Shown here piece by piece: positions 1-9,683 of a stretch of DNA of 64,000 nucleotides. Where the stretch lies: NCBI GenBank assembly GCA_951813515.1, contig OX638346.1:1853617-1917616 (forward strand), in the 5' to 3' direction. The notes beneath the pieces are model-generated. The model was not told the origin of the DNA, made no database searches, and worked only from the letters and a program-made list of their open reading frames with translations. The DNA comes from an uncultured Pseudomonadales bacterium. GTDB taxonomy: Bacteria; Pseudomonadota; Gammaproteobacteria; Pseudomonadales; Azotimanducaceae. The position numbers and the translations under genes are program-made. Every line of letters starts with the position of its first letter. Within the stretch, counting starts at the first letter, position 1.

Positions 1-357
1 ACGATTCGCCTGCGGTTGACCGAATCCGAAGTCGCGGCCGTGGCCAGGGGGGATGCCGTCGTCGAGACGACATCGCTGCCGCAGACGTTCAGCTACGGGC
101 TTGAGATATCAGGGCAGACGATTGGCGCGGCGTTCGACGGTGGCCGGATGACGGTCAACGTGCCTCAAGCTATTGCCCGGCGTTGGGCCAGCACGGAAGA
201 AGTGTCCATTCGAGGTCGTGAAGGCGGCGTGGAGATCCTGGTGGAAAAGGATTTCGCCTGCCTTGTCCCGCGGGAGGGAGAAGAAGATCCCGACGCCTTT
301 CCGAATCCCCTGGCGCAAGGCACTGTATCTCCGAAGACGTCGACGCCGAGCAGCTGA
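1..357 (+). CDS. DUF7009-like protein, 5' end outside window
   Basis: The reading frame is open from the first base and ends at TGA 355-357, so the true start lies upstream of the window. The visible 118 residues begin IRLRLTESEV and contain the late motif LVEKDFACL followed by a DAFPNPLA-type ending. I recognise this pattern from small bacterial proteins of unknown function grouped as DUF7009. No signal peptide, membrane segment or catalytic motif is visible. The downstream neighbour is a 447-base gap and then a convergent lipoprotein gene, so nothing about its job follows from context. Confidence 0.6.
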   Translation, partial: TIRLRLTESEVAAVARGDAVVETTSLPQTFSYGLEISGQTIGAAFDGGRMTVNVPQAIARRWASTEEVSIRGREGGVEILVEKDFACLVPREGEEDPDAFPNPLAQGTVSPKTSTPSS

Positions 358-517
358 GCGCACTTCCTCGCGCGAAACGGCGTGGCGCTAGCCCGCATAT
401 CTCACCAAGGCGCTTGTCGAATCAATAGAGGTCATTGTATTTCAATGGGATACGTTCCATCTTCGACGTTCACGCCAGAAACAGACTGCGCTGCCGCGCC
501 CGCGCACGGTGGGGCAC

Positions 518-643
518 TTTTGCCCGCAGGCGCGCACATGGTCGCTACACCATAAGCGGCGGCTATGCTTCCGTCTCTTCTTGCGACGGGTTCCCCTCGC
601 GCTCCCCGGCTGAGGGTTCCCGAGCACGCGCCTGCGGGCAAAA
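518..643. repeat. 17-bp perfect inverted repeat in a 447-bp gene-free gap
   Basis: The gap 358-804 has no convincing gene on either strand. Inside it, TTTTGCCCGCAGGCGCG at 518-534 is matched exactly by its reverse complement at 627-643, enclosing 92 bases. It could be a miniature transposable element, a structured RNA, or a long-loop hairpin. No target-site duplication is obvious and no second copy was seen in this window. Confidence 0.55.
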
Positions 644-804
644 TCCTGCGCGATCATCGCGGCCCTTGGTGACACATGCGGGCTAGCTGGTCACGCCGTT
701 TGAACGTCAAGACGTCACAACGTTGAGGTGGCGGCAAACATCAATTTGGCCCTACACCGTTTTCCGAGGGCTCTACGCGTTGCATTCGCGGAGGCTGCTT
801 GTGC

Positions 805-1260
805 TTATGGCCCCTTCTGCGGCTCCAGAGTCAGGCGGTCGAGGCGAAATACCTGGCCCGAAACGACCCAGTTGTCCTCGTCGAGGTTGTATTTCGCGAC
901 GAACGCTTCGGTGACGCTTTGGTGCTCTGCGGGATCGAGGATACGCACTGCGTTCAGCGGGTAGATGGACTCGCTAACGCGCACGCGCACCATGGGCGTC
1001 TGCTGCAGGTACTCGGTCCACCGTGTACCGTCTTCGCCCGTGGCAATGTACATGTCCTGTCCGATACCTACCGCCCAGATGTTGATGGAGTAGGGCTTGT
1101 CGGGCCGAAACTCGAGCTGCACCGTGGGGATACTGTCGATCTCGGTCCAGTTCTGGGGTGGCGGCACTTCGTCTCCGTCGAGTTCGCGCCCCGGAATGAA
1201 GCCGAATGGTTTGTCGCAGCCGGCGAGGAAGAGGAACGCAATCGCGACGAACAAACGCAT
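805..1260 (-). CDS. predicted lipoprotein, possible split-barrel (nitroreductase-like) fold
   Basis: A 151-residue protein with a short signal peptide and lipobox FLAGC; the lipidated residue is Cys15. Aspartate follows the cysteine, which in Enterobacteria normally means retention on the inner membrane. The mature part has a pattern like deazaflavin-dependent nitroreductase or PNPOx-type split barrels: INIWAVGIGQDMYIATGEDG, then WTEYL, then a VRVRVSESIYPL strand. This resemblance is a weak inference. It lies 82 bases downstream of dapB on the same strand and could be cotranscribed. No specific function can be assigned. Confidence 0.6.
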   Translation of the reverse strand: MRLFVAIAFLFLAGCDKPFGFIPGRELDGDEVPPPQNWTEIDSIPTVQLEFRPDKPYSINIWAVGIGQDMYIATGEDGTRWTEYLQQTPMVRVRVSESIYPLNAVRILDPAEHQSVTEAFVAKYNLDEDNWVVSGQVFRLDRLTLEPQKGP

Positions 1261-1342
1261 GAATCAACGGTAGGCGTCTTTTGCCGCGCAATCAAGCTGG
1301 AGGCGGCAGGATGCCGCGACGAAGTGTGCGCCGGGAAAGGGG

Positions 1343-2125
1343 TCAGAGGCCCTCGGCGATTCCGAGGACGTCGGCAACGTCGAAAAGCCCCGCGTCGCGC
1401 TCGGCGACGTATCGAGCCGCGCGCAACGCGCCCATGGCAAAGTTCATGCGGCTGTGCGCGCGATGCGTGATCTCCAGGCGCTCGCCCGGTCCGGCGAACG
1501 TCACGGTGTGTTCGCCGACGATGTCGCCTCCCCGCAGGGAGTGAAAACCGATCGTCCTTGCGTCCCGTACCCCGGTGATTCCTTCGCGCCCGTAGACGGC
1601 GTCCGATGACAGGTCGCGGTCCAGCACGCGCGCCAGGATCTCGCCGATGCGCACGGCGGTGCCGGACGGCGCATCGATCTTGTGTCGATGGTGTGCCTCG
1701 AACACCTCCACGTCGGAATCTGCGCCGAGAGCCCTGGCAGCCGCTTCGATGAGTTTGAACGTCACGTTCACGCCGACGCTCATGTTCGGCGTCATGACGA
1801 TGGGAATATGTTCCGCCGCCCGGGCGATGCGATCGGTGCCGTCCGCGTCGAATCCCGTCGTGCCGATCACCATGCCTTTTCCGTGACGTTCGCACGCTTC
1901 GAGCACACCGAGCGTCGCTGCGGGAACACTGAAGTCGACCAGGACATCGAAATCGTCGGCAACGGGTTCGCGGGCGATGGTCACGCCATCGATCATGTCG
2001 CCGATCGCGCCCGAGTCCGGGTGTTCAAGCGCTGCGCCGAGAACCATGTCGTCGGCTTCCCGTACCGCCTCGGCGACGGTGCGCCCCATGCGTCCAGCGG
2101 CCCCGGTAATCGCTATTCGTATCAT
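1343..2125 (-). CDS. dapB: 4-hydroxy-tetrahydrodipicolinate reductase
   Basis: DapB reduces 4-hydroxy-tetrahydrodipicolinate with NAD(P)H in the cytosolic diaminopimelate/lysine pathway. The 260 residues match the family length. The N-terminal dinucleotide-binding motif ITGAAGRMG starts at residue 6, and the catalytic EAHHRHKIDAPSGTA signature is intact at about residues 144-158. The gene starts 14 bases after the dnaJ stop on the same strand, so it probably forms the tail of the hrcA-grpE-dnaK-dnaJ transcript, an order common in gammaproteobacteria. Confidence 0.96.
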   Translation of the reverse strand: MIRIAITGAAGRMGRTVAEAVREADDMVLGAALEHPDSGAIGDMIDGVTIAREPVADDFDVLVDFSVPAATLGVLEACERHGKGMVIGTTGFDADGTDRIARAAEHIPIVMTPNMSVGVNVTFKLIEAAARALGADSDVEVFEAHHRHKIDAPSGTAVRIGEILARVLDRDLSSDAVYGREGITGVRDARTIGFHSLRGGDIVGEHTVTFAGPGERLEITHRAHSRMNFAMGALRAARYVAERDAGLFDVADVLGIAEGL

Positions 2126-2139
2126 CGTTCTCGCACGCG

Positions 2140-3261
2140 TCAGTTCGTGAAGCGGTCAAAGAAATGCTTGACCGACTCTATCCAGGACGTGCCCTTGGGT
2201 GAGTGTTCGCTGCCGCTCTCCTCCAGTGATCTTCCGAACTCGTGCAGCAGGGATTTCTGCGCATCGGTCAGCCGCACCGGCGTTTCGACGACGGTGCGAC
2301 AGATCAGGTCGCCGGTACCGGAACGGCGCACGGAAGTTGCACCCTTGCCGCGCAGGCGGAACATCTTGTGGGTCTGCGTCTCCGCCGGAATCCGCAGCTT
2401 GATCCGTCCATCGAGGGTCGGCACCTCGATTTCGCCGCCGAGGGCCGCCTGCATGAACGAGATCGGAACGTCGCACAGGAGGTTCATGCCGTCGCGGCTG
2501 AAGATCGGATGTTCGCGTACCGACACCTGCACGTAGAGATCTCCCGGCGTGCCGCCGTTCGGCCCGGCTTCGCCCTCGCCGGACAGGCGAATTCGGTCCC
2601 CTTCGTCCACGCCTGCGGGTATGTTGACGGACAGCGTCTTGCGCCGCTCGACGCGACCGCCGCCGCTACAGGTGCGGCAGGGGTTGGCGATGAATGTCCC
2701 GGCGCCACGGCATTGGGGGCACGTCTGCTGCAACGAGAAGAATCCCTGGGCGACGCGAATCTGGCCCTGGCCGTTACACTGCGGACAGGTGCTGGGGCTG
2801 GTGCCGGCGGCGGCGCCGCTGCCGCCGCAGTCATCGCACATGGTGAGCACGGGGACGCGAACCTCGACCGTATCGCCGTGCACCGCCTGCTCCAGGTCCA
2901 GGCTCAGGTTGTAGCGCAGGTCGGCGCCCCGTCGGGAAGCGCGTCGACCGCCGCGGGCAGCCCCGAATATGTCGCCGAAGACGTCGCTGAAGATATCGCT
3001 GAAGTTGCCGCCATCGCCCATCCCCATGCCGCCGCCATCGACCGCGGCATGGCCGAAGCGATCATAGGCTTGGCGCTTTTCGTCGTCGCTCAGGATCTCG
3101 TAGGCCTCGGACGCCTCCTTGAACTTATCTTCGGCGCTTGCGTCCCCTTCGTTGCGGTCGGGGTGGTATTTCATGGCCAGGCGGCGGTACGCCTTCTTCA
3201 CATCGTCGGACGATGCTCCGCGTTCGAGGCCGAGCACCTCGTAGTAGTCACGTTTGGCCAT
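2140..3261 (-). CDS. dnaJ: chaperone protein DnaJ (Hsp40)
   Basis: This is the full-length cochaperone that stimulates DnaK ATPase and delivers unfolded substrates. The 373 residues show an N-terminal J domain with the HPD motif (YHPDRNEG), a glycine-rich linker ([12 protein letters not shown]), four zinc-finger repeats ([32 protein letters not shown]) and the C-terminal substrate-binding region. It begins 32 bases after the dnaK stop and is followed by dapB after 14 bases. Nothing is missing or odd. Confidence 0.98.
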   Translation of the reverse strand: MAKRDYYEVLGLERGASSDDVKKAYRRLAMKYHPDRNEGDASAEDKFKEASEAYEILSDDEKRQAYDRFGHAAVDGGGMGMGDGGNFSDIFSDVFGDIFGAARGGRRASRRGADLRYNLSLDLEQAVHGDTVEVRVPVLTMCDDCGGSGAAAGTSPSTCPQCNGQGQIRVAQGFFSLQQTCPQCRGAGTFIANPCRTCSGGGRVERRKTLSVNIPAGVDEGDRIRLSGEGEAGPNGGTPGDLYVQVSVREHPIFSRDGMNLLCDVPISFMQAALGGEIEVPTLDGRIKLRIPAETQTHKMFRLRGKGATSVRRSGTGDLICRTVVETPVRLTDAQKSLLHEFGRSLEESGSEHSPKGTSWIESVKHFFDRFTN

Positions 3262-3293
3262 GGTTGTGTTCAGGGATTACGCCCCATCCCGCA

Positions 3294-5246
3294 TTATGCG
3301 CCCTTGTTCGGATCGCGCGATGCGGAATCCTCGTCTTTCACCTCTTCGAACTCTGCATCCACGGCGTCGTCATGGGCATCGGAGGACGACTCGGCCTGCG
3401 CCGCGCCGTCGCCTGACGCCGCTTCCGCCTGCTCCGCGTACATCTTCTGGGCGAGCGCGCCGGTGGCTTCCGATATGGCCTGGATGCCGGACTCGATGGC
3501 TTCCTTGTCGTCGCCCTTGATGGCCTCTTCGAGAGACTTCGCGGCGGATTCGATCTTCTCCTTCTCTTCCGTGGTGGCCTTGTCCCCCGCATCGGTCACC
3601 ATCTTGCGCGCCGCGTGGACGAGGGTGTCGCCTTGGTTGCGCAGCCCCACCATTTCCTCGAACCTGGCGTCCTCTTCGGAGTGCGCCTCCGCATCCCGGA
3701 CCATCGCTGCGATCTCGTCCTCGGACAGTCCGCTCGACGCCTTGATCACGATGGACTGTTCCCTGTTCGTCGCCTTGTCCTTCGCGGACACGTTGAGGAT
3801 GCCATTGGCGTCTATGTCGAAGCTGACCTCGATCTGCGGCATGCCCCTCGGCGCCGGGGGAATGTCCTCCAGGTTGAAGCGGCCGAGAGACTTGTTCTGT
3901 CCCGCCTGCCTGCGTTCACCCTGCAGCACGTGAATCGTGACGGCGGTTTGGTTGTCGTCCGCGGTCGAAAACACCTGCTGCTTCTTCGTTGGAATGGTGG
4001 TGTTCTTCTCGATGAGCGCGCTCATGACGCCGCCCAGGGTTTCGATTCCGAGCGATAGCGGCGTGACGTCGAGCAGGAGGACGTCCTTGACGTCGCCCGA
4101 AAGAACGGCAGCCTGAATCGCGGCGCCCATCGCCACCGCCTCGTCGGGGTTCACGTCCCGGCGCGCTTCCCGGCCGAAGAAACCGTTGACCTTTCCCTGC
4201 ACCAGGGGCATGCGCGTCTGACCGCCCACGAGGATGACGTCGTCGATGTCTCCCGTGGAGATGCCAGCATCGTTGATGGCGGTTCTGCACGGGCCGATCG
4301 TCCGCTCCACCAGGTCTTCGACCAGAGATTCCAGCTTTGCCCGCGTCAGCCGGGTGACGAGATGCTTGGGGCCCGTGTTGTCCGCAGTAATGTAGGGCAG
4401 GTTTACTTCGGTCTGCTGGCTCGATGAGAGTTCGATCTTCGCCTTCTCCGCAGCTTCCTTGAGCCGCTGCAGGGCAAGCGGATCGTTGTGCAGGTCGATG
4501 CCGGCCTCCTGCTTGAATTCATTCGCGAGAAACTCGATGACCCGCAGGTCGAAGTCTTCGCCTCCGAGGAAAGTATCGCCGTTCGTCGACAGCACCTCGA
4601 ACTGGTGCTCGCCGTCCACGTCGGCGATCTCGATAATGGATATGTCAAACGTGCCACCGCCGAGATCGTAGACAGCGATCTTGGCATCGCCGCGCTGCTT
4701 GTCCATGCCATACGCGAGCGCGGCCGCAGTGGGTTCATTGATGATGCGCTTGACGTCGAGTCCCGCTATGCGTCCCGCGTCTTTCGTCGCCTGGCGCTGG
4801 GAGTCGTTGAAGTAGGCCGGAACGGTGATGACCGCTTCGGAGATGTCCTCGCCCAGGTACTCCTCCGCGGTCTTCCTCATCTTCTTCAGCACTTCTGCCG
4901 AGACCTGGGGCGGCGCGAGCTGTTCGCCCTTCGCTTCGATCCAGGCGTCGCTATTCGATGCCTTGACGATCTTGTAAGGCACCATGCCCATGTCGCGCTG
5001 CACGACCTCGTCGCCGAAGTTCCTGCCGATCAATCGCTTGATCGCGAACAGGGTGTTGTCCGGGTTGGTGACGGCTTGGCGCTTGGCGCTTTGGCCGACG
5101 AGAATCTCGCCACCGTCGGCGTATGCGACGATCGACGGGGTCGTCCGATCCCCTTCCGAATTCTCTATGACTCTCGGGTCCTGTCCGTCCAGGACGGCGA
5201 CGCACGAGTTCGTCGTGCCGAGGTCGATTCCGATGATTTTTGCCAT
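3294..5246 (-). CDS. dnaK: molecular chaperone DnaK (Hsp70)
   Basis: This is the ATP-dependent Hsp70 chaperone. The 650 residues start with the phosphate-binding motif [12 protein letters not shown] and carry the second ATPase signature [13 protein letters not shown], the adenosine-site [14 protein letters not shown], a substrate-binding domain and an acidic C-terminal tail. The gene lies between grpE (80 bases upstream) and dnaJ (32 bases downstream). A sigma32-type promoter overlaps the grpE stop codon, so dnaK can be induced by heat shock separately from hrcA-grpE. Confidence 0.99.
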   Translation of the reverse strand: MAKIIGIDLGTTNSCVAVLDGQDPRVIENSEGDRTTPSIVAYADGGEILVGQSAKRQAVTNPDNTLFAIKRLIGRNFGDEVVQRDMGMVPYKIVKASNSDAWIEAKGEQLAPPQVSAEVLKKMRKTAEEYLGEDISEAVITVPAYFNDSQRQATKDAGRIAGLDVKRIINEPTAAALAYGMDKQRGDAKIAVYDLGGGTFDISIIEIADVDGEHQFEVLSTNGDTFLGGEDFDLRVIEFLANEFKQEAGIDLHNDPLALQRLKEAAEKAKIELSSSQQTEVNLPYITADNTGPKHLVTRLTRAKLESLVEDLVERTIGPCRTAINDAGISTGDIDDVILVGGQTRMPLVQGKVNGFFGREARRDVNPDEAVAMGAAIQAAVLSGDVKDVLLLDVTPLSLGIETLGGVMSALIEKNTTIPTKKQQVFSTADDNQTAVTIHVLQGERRQAGQNKSLGRFNLEDIPPAPRGMPQIEVSFDIDANGILNVSAKDKATNREQSIVIKASSGLSEDEIAAMVRDAEAHSEEDARFEEMVGLRNQGDTLVHAARKMVTDAGDKATTEEKEKIESAAKSLEEAIKGDDKEAIESGIQAISEATGALAQKMYAEQAEAASGDGAAQAESSSDAHDDAVDAEFEEVKDEDSASRDPNKGA

Positions 5247-5303
5247 GCCAAATCCTCTCTTCTGCGCCGGACGAGGCGCTGCGTCACTTGCCGTGACTAT
5301 TCA

Positions 5304-5330
5304 ATATTGGCCCATAACGGGCCGTTTCAA
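5304..5330 (-). promoter_or_regulatory. sigma32 (heat-shock) type promoter for dnaK-dnaJ
   Basis: Reading the minus strand, TTGAAA at 5330-5325 is followed after 13 bases by GCCAATAT at 5311-5304. The E. coli sigma32 consensus is TTGAAA, 13-15 bases, then CCCCATNT, so seven of eight less-variable -10 positions roughly agree. The -35 overlaps the grpE stop codon, and dnaK starts about 58 bases past the -10. The spacer contains GGCCC/GGGCC around GTTAT, a short palindrome. No CIRCE element was found, although HrcA is present. Confidence 0.6.
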
Positions 5331-6013
5331 CCCTTCTGGGCGTCGCGTTTCGCAACCAGCACCATGGCCGCGCGCAACAGGCGGTCGTTCAGCACGTAGC
5401 CCTTCTGCACGACTTCCGTCACCGAGCCCGGCTCTGCGTCCGGGTTGTCAACGGTCGCTATCGCTTCGTGATACGTCGGATCGAACGGTTCGCCGATGGG
5501 ATCGACCACCTTGATACCGGATTTTTCGAGTACTCCAAATAGGAGCTTCATGGAGAGATCGAGGCCCTCGCGGACCGCCGAATCTTCGGCGGCAGCTTCG
5601 AGGGCGCGTTCGAAATTGTCGATGACCGGGAGAAGTTCTCCGGCGAACTTCTCCAGCGCGAATTTCCGCGCGTTCTCCGCGTCCCGGGCGGCGCGCCGAC
5701 GGGTGTTGTCTTCTTCGGCGCGCGCACGCAGGACCTGATCCTTGGTCCCGGCGATTTCATGTTCGAGCGCCGCCACGGTCTCTCGCAGCGCATCGAGACT
5801 TTCCTCGTCGCCGTCGTTCGCATCTGTGTCGGCGCCATTCCGAGGTTCTTCAACAGTCGCCTGGGCGACCTCCGCCTCCTCGGCGACGACCTTCTCCTGC
5901 TGGTCCGTTGCAGCCGCCTTCGAATCGGTTTCCTCAGTGGCTGCCGACTGCTCACCCTCCGCCGGGTTCACGCGATCGCCTGCTTCCTGTTCCGGCATGG
6001 GAATGCCTCGCAA
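5327..6013 (-). CDS. grpE: nucleotide exchange factor GrpE
   Basis: GrpE releases ADP from DnaK. The product is up to 228 residues; an internal ATG at 5998 (MPEQEAGDRV) is an equally good start and would give 223. The N-terminal third is acidic and low in complexity, followed by a long coiled coil (about 75-130) and a beta domain ending EVVQKGYVLNDRLLRAAMVLVAK, the family's C-terminal signature. It lies 39 bases after hrcA and 80 bases before dnaK in the same operon. Confidence 0.96.
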   Translation of the reverse strand: MRGIPMPEQEAGDRVNPAEGEQSAATEETDSKAAATDQQEKVVAEEAEVAQATVEEPRNGADTDANDGDEESLDALRETVAALEHEIAGTKDQVLRARAEEDNTRRRAARDAENARKFALEKFAGELLPVIDNFERALEAAAEDSAVREGLDLSMKLLFGVLEKSGIKVVDPIGEPFDPTYHEAIATVDNPDAEPGSVTEVVQKGYVLNDRLLRAAMVLVAKRDAQKG

Positions 6014-6052
6014 TGGATCAGGCGTGGCTTATATGGGCGGACGCGGCGGAAT

Positions 6053-7093
6053 TCAAGCGCGGCCGGCGGTCATCGCCGAGCCGAGCATGCGGGCGGTCAC
6101 ATCCACGATCGGGATGACCTTCTGGTACGCCATCCGGGTCGGGCCGATCACGCCGATCACGCCGGCGACCCTGCCGTTGACCTCGTAGGGCGCGGTAATC
6201 AGGCTGCACTCTTCGAACATCCGATCACCGGATTCAGCGCCGATGAAGAGCTGGATGCCCTCCGTATTGAGGCACCGGTCCAGGAGGTGCACGATCGCGC
6301 TCTTCTGCGCGAACGCGTCGAACAGGTCGCGGACCGCTTTCGTATTCGTCAGCGTGTCGACGAGGTTGGATTCGCCGCTGACCACGTAGGGCCTCGCCGG
6401 TCGTTGATCCTCGGCGAACGTCTTCGACGCGACATCGATGGCGGTCTGCATGAGCCGGTCCAGGCGGTCCCTATCCGCGCGCATACCTTCCACGAGGCCA
6501 CTGCGAACTTCCGACAACGTCTTGCCGTGGTAGCGTCGGTTGATGTACTCGGCCGCCTGGTGCAATTCGGTCTCGTCGTATTCCCGGTCGGTGTGAATGA
6601 CGCGGTTCTGCACTTCGCGTTCGTCAACGACCAGGATTGCCAGCACGCGGTTGCCTGACAGGCGCAGGAACTCGACCTGCCGCAGGGCGACCTGCTCCGC
6701 CTTCGGCATCGTGACCAGTCCCGCCATACGGGTAATCTCGGAGAGCATCTCGGACGCGGTGGAGACGAGTTCGTCCGTGGAAAGGTCTGGATTCAGCTCT
6801 GCGCGGAGTTGCTGCAGGCTTCGCGTATCCAGCGGCTGCACCGAAATCATGCTGTCGACGAAGAGGCGCAACCCGCGATTGGTGGGTACCCTTCCCGCGG
6901 ATGTGTGCGGAGAGCTGATGAGTCCGCGCGCTTCGAGATCCGCCATGATGCTGCGCACCGTGGCCGAACTCACATCCACATGCGAGGCGAGCCGCCTCGA
7001 TGCGACCGGGGCACCGTCGTTCAGATAATGCTCGACCAGGAGCTTGAACAGGCGCTTCGTACGATCCGCGAATCGATCTTCCGGACTGATCAC
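6053..7093 (-). CDS. hrcA: heat-inducible transcription repressor HrcA
   Basis: HrcA normally represses grpE/dnaK/groE genes by binding CIRCE elements. The 346-residue protein has an N-terminal winged helix (DVSSATVRSIMADLEARGLI) and the HTSAGRVPTNRGLRLFVD signature, then a GAF-like domain. It is the first gene of the heat-shock operon. No TTAGCACTC-N9-GAGTGCTAA site was seen in the 223 bases upstream or in front of dnaK, so its target here is unclear. It may act elsewhere, for example at groESL, or through a diverged operator. Confidence 0.96.
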   Translation of the reverse strand: MISPEDRFADRTKRLFKLLVEHYLNDGAPVASRRLASHVDVSSATVRSIMADLEARGLISSPHTSAGRVPTNRGLRLFVDSMISVQPLDTRSLQQLRAELNPDLSTDELVSTASEMLSEITRMAGLVTMPKAEQVALRQVEFLRLSGNRVLAILVVDEREVQNRVIHTDREYDETELHQAAEYINRRYHGKTLSEVRSGLVEGMRADRDRLDRLMQTAIDVASKTFAEDQRPARPYVVSGESNLVDTLTNTKAVRDLFDAFAQKSAIVHLLDRCLNTEGIQLFIGAESGDRMFEECSLITAPYEVNGRVAGVIGVIGPTRMAYQKVIPIVDVTARMLGSAMTAGRA

Positions 7094-7316
7094 CGCGCCG
7101 CTGCTCCCTGCAAAATACCTGCCGCGTCGGGACTACGGGCCACCGTGAATGATCGTGTCCTCTTCGCCGCTTTGTGGCATCAGCCCCGTCGGCGGTACTC
7201 TAGCAGCTTGTCGGGCTTGCCGCATTGGCGGCGAGATCGACAAGTAGATAGGTGGGCTTGGGCGGGGGTGAAACACGACGCGCCCGTGGGCCGTCGGATT
7301 TCATGGCACTAGCACG

Positions 7317-8969
7317 ATGCTTAGACAACTCACGGTCAGGAACTTCGCCTTGGTCGAGAGCCTCGATATGGAGTTTGGACCGGGGCTCACGGTCATAACG
7401 GGCGAGTCCGGCGCCGGCAAATCGATACTGCTGCAGGCCCTTGACCTGGTGCTTGGCGCTCGCGCCGACCGAACCAGCGTTCGCCCAGGCGCTTCGAGTA
7501 CGGAGGTGACGGCCGAGTTTCGCCTGGACGGCCGTGATGATGCCCGCAGGTACGTTGCCGAACGCGCTCTGGAAGACGATGTGGAACCGAACCGCTGCCT
7601 GGTCCGTCGCGTGGGTACCTCTGCCGGCCGCTCGCGCGCGTTCATCAACGGTACGCCAGTCAATGTCTCCGCGCTGCAGGCACTCTGCGCGCCGTTGGTG
7701 GATGTGCACGCGCAGAACCAGCATCGTTCGCTGCTGGAACGTTCCACGCAACTCGATCTGCTAGACGACTTCGGGGTTCCGTCCAGGGTCACGGACGTCG
7801 TTCGGGTCTGCCATGGCGATTGGCAGGCGCGGCGGTCGGATCTTCACGAACTGGAGCAGCGGACGCGGTCGACGCGCGAACGCATGGACCTGCTGCGCTA
7901 CCAGTTGGACGAGCTCAGGGCGCTGGCGCTCGATGAAGGGGAAGTGGAAGCGCTGACGCAGCGGCACAAGCGCCTGTCATCGGCTACGGATATCCAGTTC
8001 GTCGTCGGAACCCACGCGGAAACGCTCGACGAACAGTTACTGTCCCAGCTTTCGCGCATCCATGCCGACCTCGAGGACATAGAAGACGCGCATCCAGCGT
8101 TGGCCGCGGCTCGGCAGCACATGGAAGCGGGGCGCATCGAAGCCGAGGAAGGGCTGTCAGCACTGCGTGCGTATTTTGAAGCGGTGCCTGTCGATCCGGA
8201 AGCGCTGAAGGAGGTCGAAGAGCGGCTCGAGGGGATACACGATGCGGCGCGCAAGCATCGCGTCAGCGCGACGTCACTCGCCACCCACATGAAGGAGGTT
8301 GCGGCGGAGCTCGAATCCCTCGAAGTCGATGAATCGCGGGTTCAGAATTTGAGAGAAACCTGCGAATCCAGCGAGCAGAAATACCGGGACGTTGCGGCGA
8401 AACTGTCCGAGGCACGTGCCAGCGCCGCGCGGAAGTTCGAGAAAGCGGTGACTGCGGCACTGGCAGAACTCGGGTTCGGCCAGGCGTCCCTTTCTGTCGA
8501 GTTCACGCCCGCCGAGAACGAGCGGGGGCTTGAGACTGTCGACTTTCTGTTCACCGCCAATCCGAGGTATCCGCCCGGGCTGCTCAAGGCCATCGCATCC
8601 GGCGGCGAACTGGCGCGAATCAGTCTCGCCATCTGTGTCGTGGCCGCCGCACGTTCGAATCTTCCCTGCCTCCTGCTCGACGAGGCCGACGTCGGTATCG
8701 GCGGCACGACTGCGGACGTGCTCGGCCGCATGCTGCGGCGTCTGGCGAAACATACGCAGGTCATCTGCGTGACCCACGCGCCCCAGGTCGCGGCGCTCGG
8801 AGATACGCACCTGAGAGTCACGAAGACCAGGACCGACGACACCGTCATCGAGGCGCTCGACGCGGGCAGCCGCGTCGATGAACTCGCGCGCATGCTCGCG
8901 GGGAAACGGATTACGGATGAGACCCGGGAGTACGCCGAAACACTCCTTGCCGGGGGACATGTCGCCTGA
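7317..8969 (+). CDS. recN: DNA repair protein RecN
   Basis: RecN is an SMC-like ATPase acting in double-strand break repair. The 550 residues have the head domain split around a coiled coil: Walker A GESGAGKS at about residues 30-37, a long coiled coil (about 150-370), the signature ASGGELARISLAI, then Walker B CLLLDEADVGIGG. Length matches the family. It is transcribed divergently from hrcA. The 223-base divergent region shows no CTGT-N8-ACAG LexA box, although recN is SOS-controlled in E. coli. Confidence 0.97.
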   Translation: MLRQLTVRNFALVESLDMEFGPGLTVITGESGAGKSILLQALDLVLGARADRTSVRPGASSTEVTAEFRLDGRDDARRYVAERALEDDVEPNRCLVRRVGTSAGRSRAFINGTPVNVSALQALCAPLVDVHAQNQHRSLLERSTQLDLLDDFGVPSRVTDVVRVCHGDWQARRSDLHELEQRTRSTRERMDLLRYQLDELRALALDEGEVEALTQRHKRLSSATDIQFVVGTHAETLDEQLLSQLSRIHADLEDIEDAHPALAAARQHMEAGRIEAEEGLSALRAYFEAVPVDPEALKEVEERLEGIHDAARKHRVSATSLATHMKEVAAELESLEVDESRVQNLRETCESSEQKYRDVAAKLSEARASAARKFEKAVTAALAELGFGQASLSVEFTPAENERGLETVDFLFTANPRYPPGLLKAIASGGELARISLAICVVAAARSNLPCLLLDEADVGIGGTTADVLGRMLRRLAKHTQVICVTHAPQVAALGDTHLRVTKTRTDDTVIEALDAGSRVDELARMLAGKRITDETREYAETLLAGGHVA

Positions 8970-9006
8970 GCCTACATCCCCTCGGGCGGTCTGCTAGTAT
9001 CCGCGC

Positions 9007-9357
9007 ATGTTTTCGAAGGTCTTGCAGTGCGCCGGCGGTCTGGCGTTGCTGGCGGCACTTTTCTCCACCGGTTGCGGCGTCCACCGCGTGGCCATACAGC
9101 AGGGCAACATCATCACCCAGGAGATGGTGGACCAACTGAAGCCCGGGATCACGCGCGAACAGGTGGCCTACATCATGGGCGAGCCGGTCCTGCGCAACAC
9201 CTTTGACGATGACCGGTGGGACTACGTGTACACCATCGATGTGCCGAACACCTACAACTCGCGCATGCTGGTGTCCCTGTTCTTCGAGAACGACGTCCTG
9301 GCTTACATCACCGGCGACATGGCGCCATCGTCCGCCAGCGAGAGTCCGGACGAGTAG
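9007..9357 (+). CDS. bamE: outer membrane assembly lipoprotein BamE (OmlA/SmpA)
   Basis: BamE is a small lipoprotein of the BAM complex that inserts beta-barrel proteins in the outer membrane. The 116 residues have a signal peptide with lipobox FSTGC followed by glycine, compatible with outer-membrane sorting. The BamE fold is evident in QLKPGITREQVAYIMGEPVL and DRWDYVYTID. It lies 37 bases after recN on the same strand and converges with rnfH, a usual gammaproteobacterial neighbourhood. Confidence 0.95.
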   Translation: MFSKVLQCAGGLALLAALFSTGCGVHRVAIQQGNIITQEMVDQLKPGITREQVAYIMGEPVLRNTFDDDRWDYVYTIDVPNTYNSRMLVSLFFENDVLAYITGDMAPSSASESPDE

Positions 9358-9386
9358 CGTAAAGGGCCGAAAGCCGGGTCCTCGAA

Positions 9387-9683
9387 TCAGCTCCGTTGGC
9401 CCGGTCCGGCTCGCGTCCGCCGCAGTTCTCTCGGGTCTTGCGCCAGGTCGCGATAGAACTCCACGCGATCGCCATCGGAAAGCGTCGTGTCAGGAGCCAC
9501 CGCACGACCGAATATGCCCACCTTGTCGGCATCCGGCGGCGGATCGACCCGGAGTGACCTGAACGGTTCCAGCGCCATGGCGGCGCGCACTGCGTCTGCG
9601 ACCGTCGCTCCCGCCTCGAGTTCGACTTCGGCGGCGTAACAGGTCCGGGGAAGCGCGTAGACTACTTCGACGCGAATGGTCAT
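9387..9683 (-). CDS. rnfH: RnfH family protein (ubiquitin-like fold)
   Basis: A 98-residue beta-grasp protein conserved beside ratA in gammaproteobacteria; its function is not settled. The start ATG at 9683 (MTIRVEVVYAL) overlaps the ratA stop codon by four bases (ATGA). This fits the family better than a longer reading frame that runs back over ratA. Family motifs seen are VEVVYALP, KVGIFGRAV and LSDGDRVEFYRDL. It is presumably translationally coupled to ratA. Confidence 0.92.
   Translation of the reverse strand: MTIRVEVVYALPRTCYAAEVELEAGATVADAVRAAMALEPFRSLRVDPPPDADKVGIFGRAVAPDTTLSDGDRVEFYRDLAQDPRELRRTRAGPGQRS

Noticed and set aside
2242..3933. 563-codon open frame antisense to dnaJ and dnaK
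   Set aside because: A shadow of GC-rich codons on the opposite strand; no family motif, and dnaJ/dnaK are unambiguous.
7094..7316. LexA box for recN or CIRCE for hrcA in the divergent region
   Set aside because: No CTGT-N8-ACAG and no TTAGCACTC/GAGTGCTAA pattern could be found by eye.
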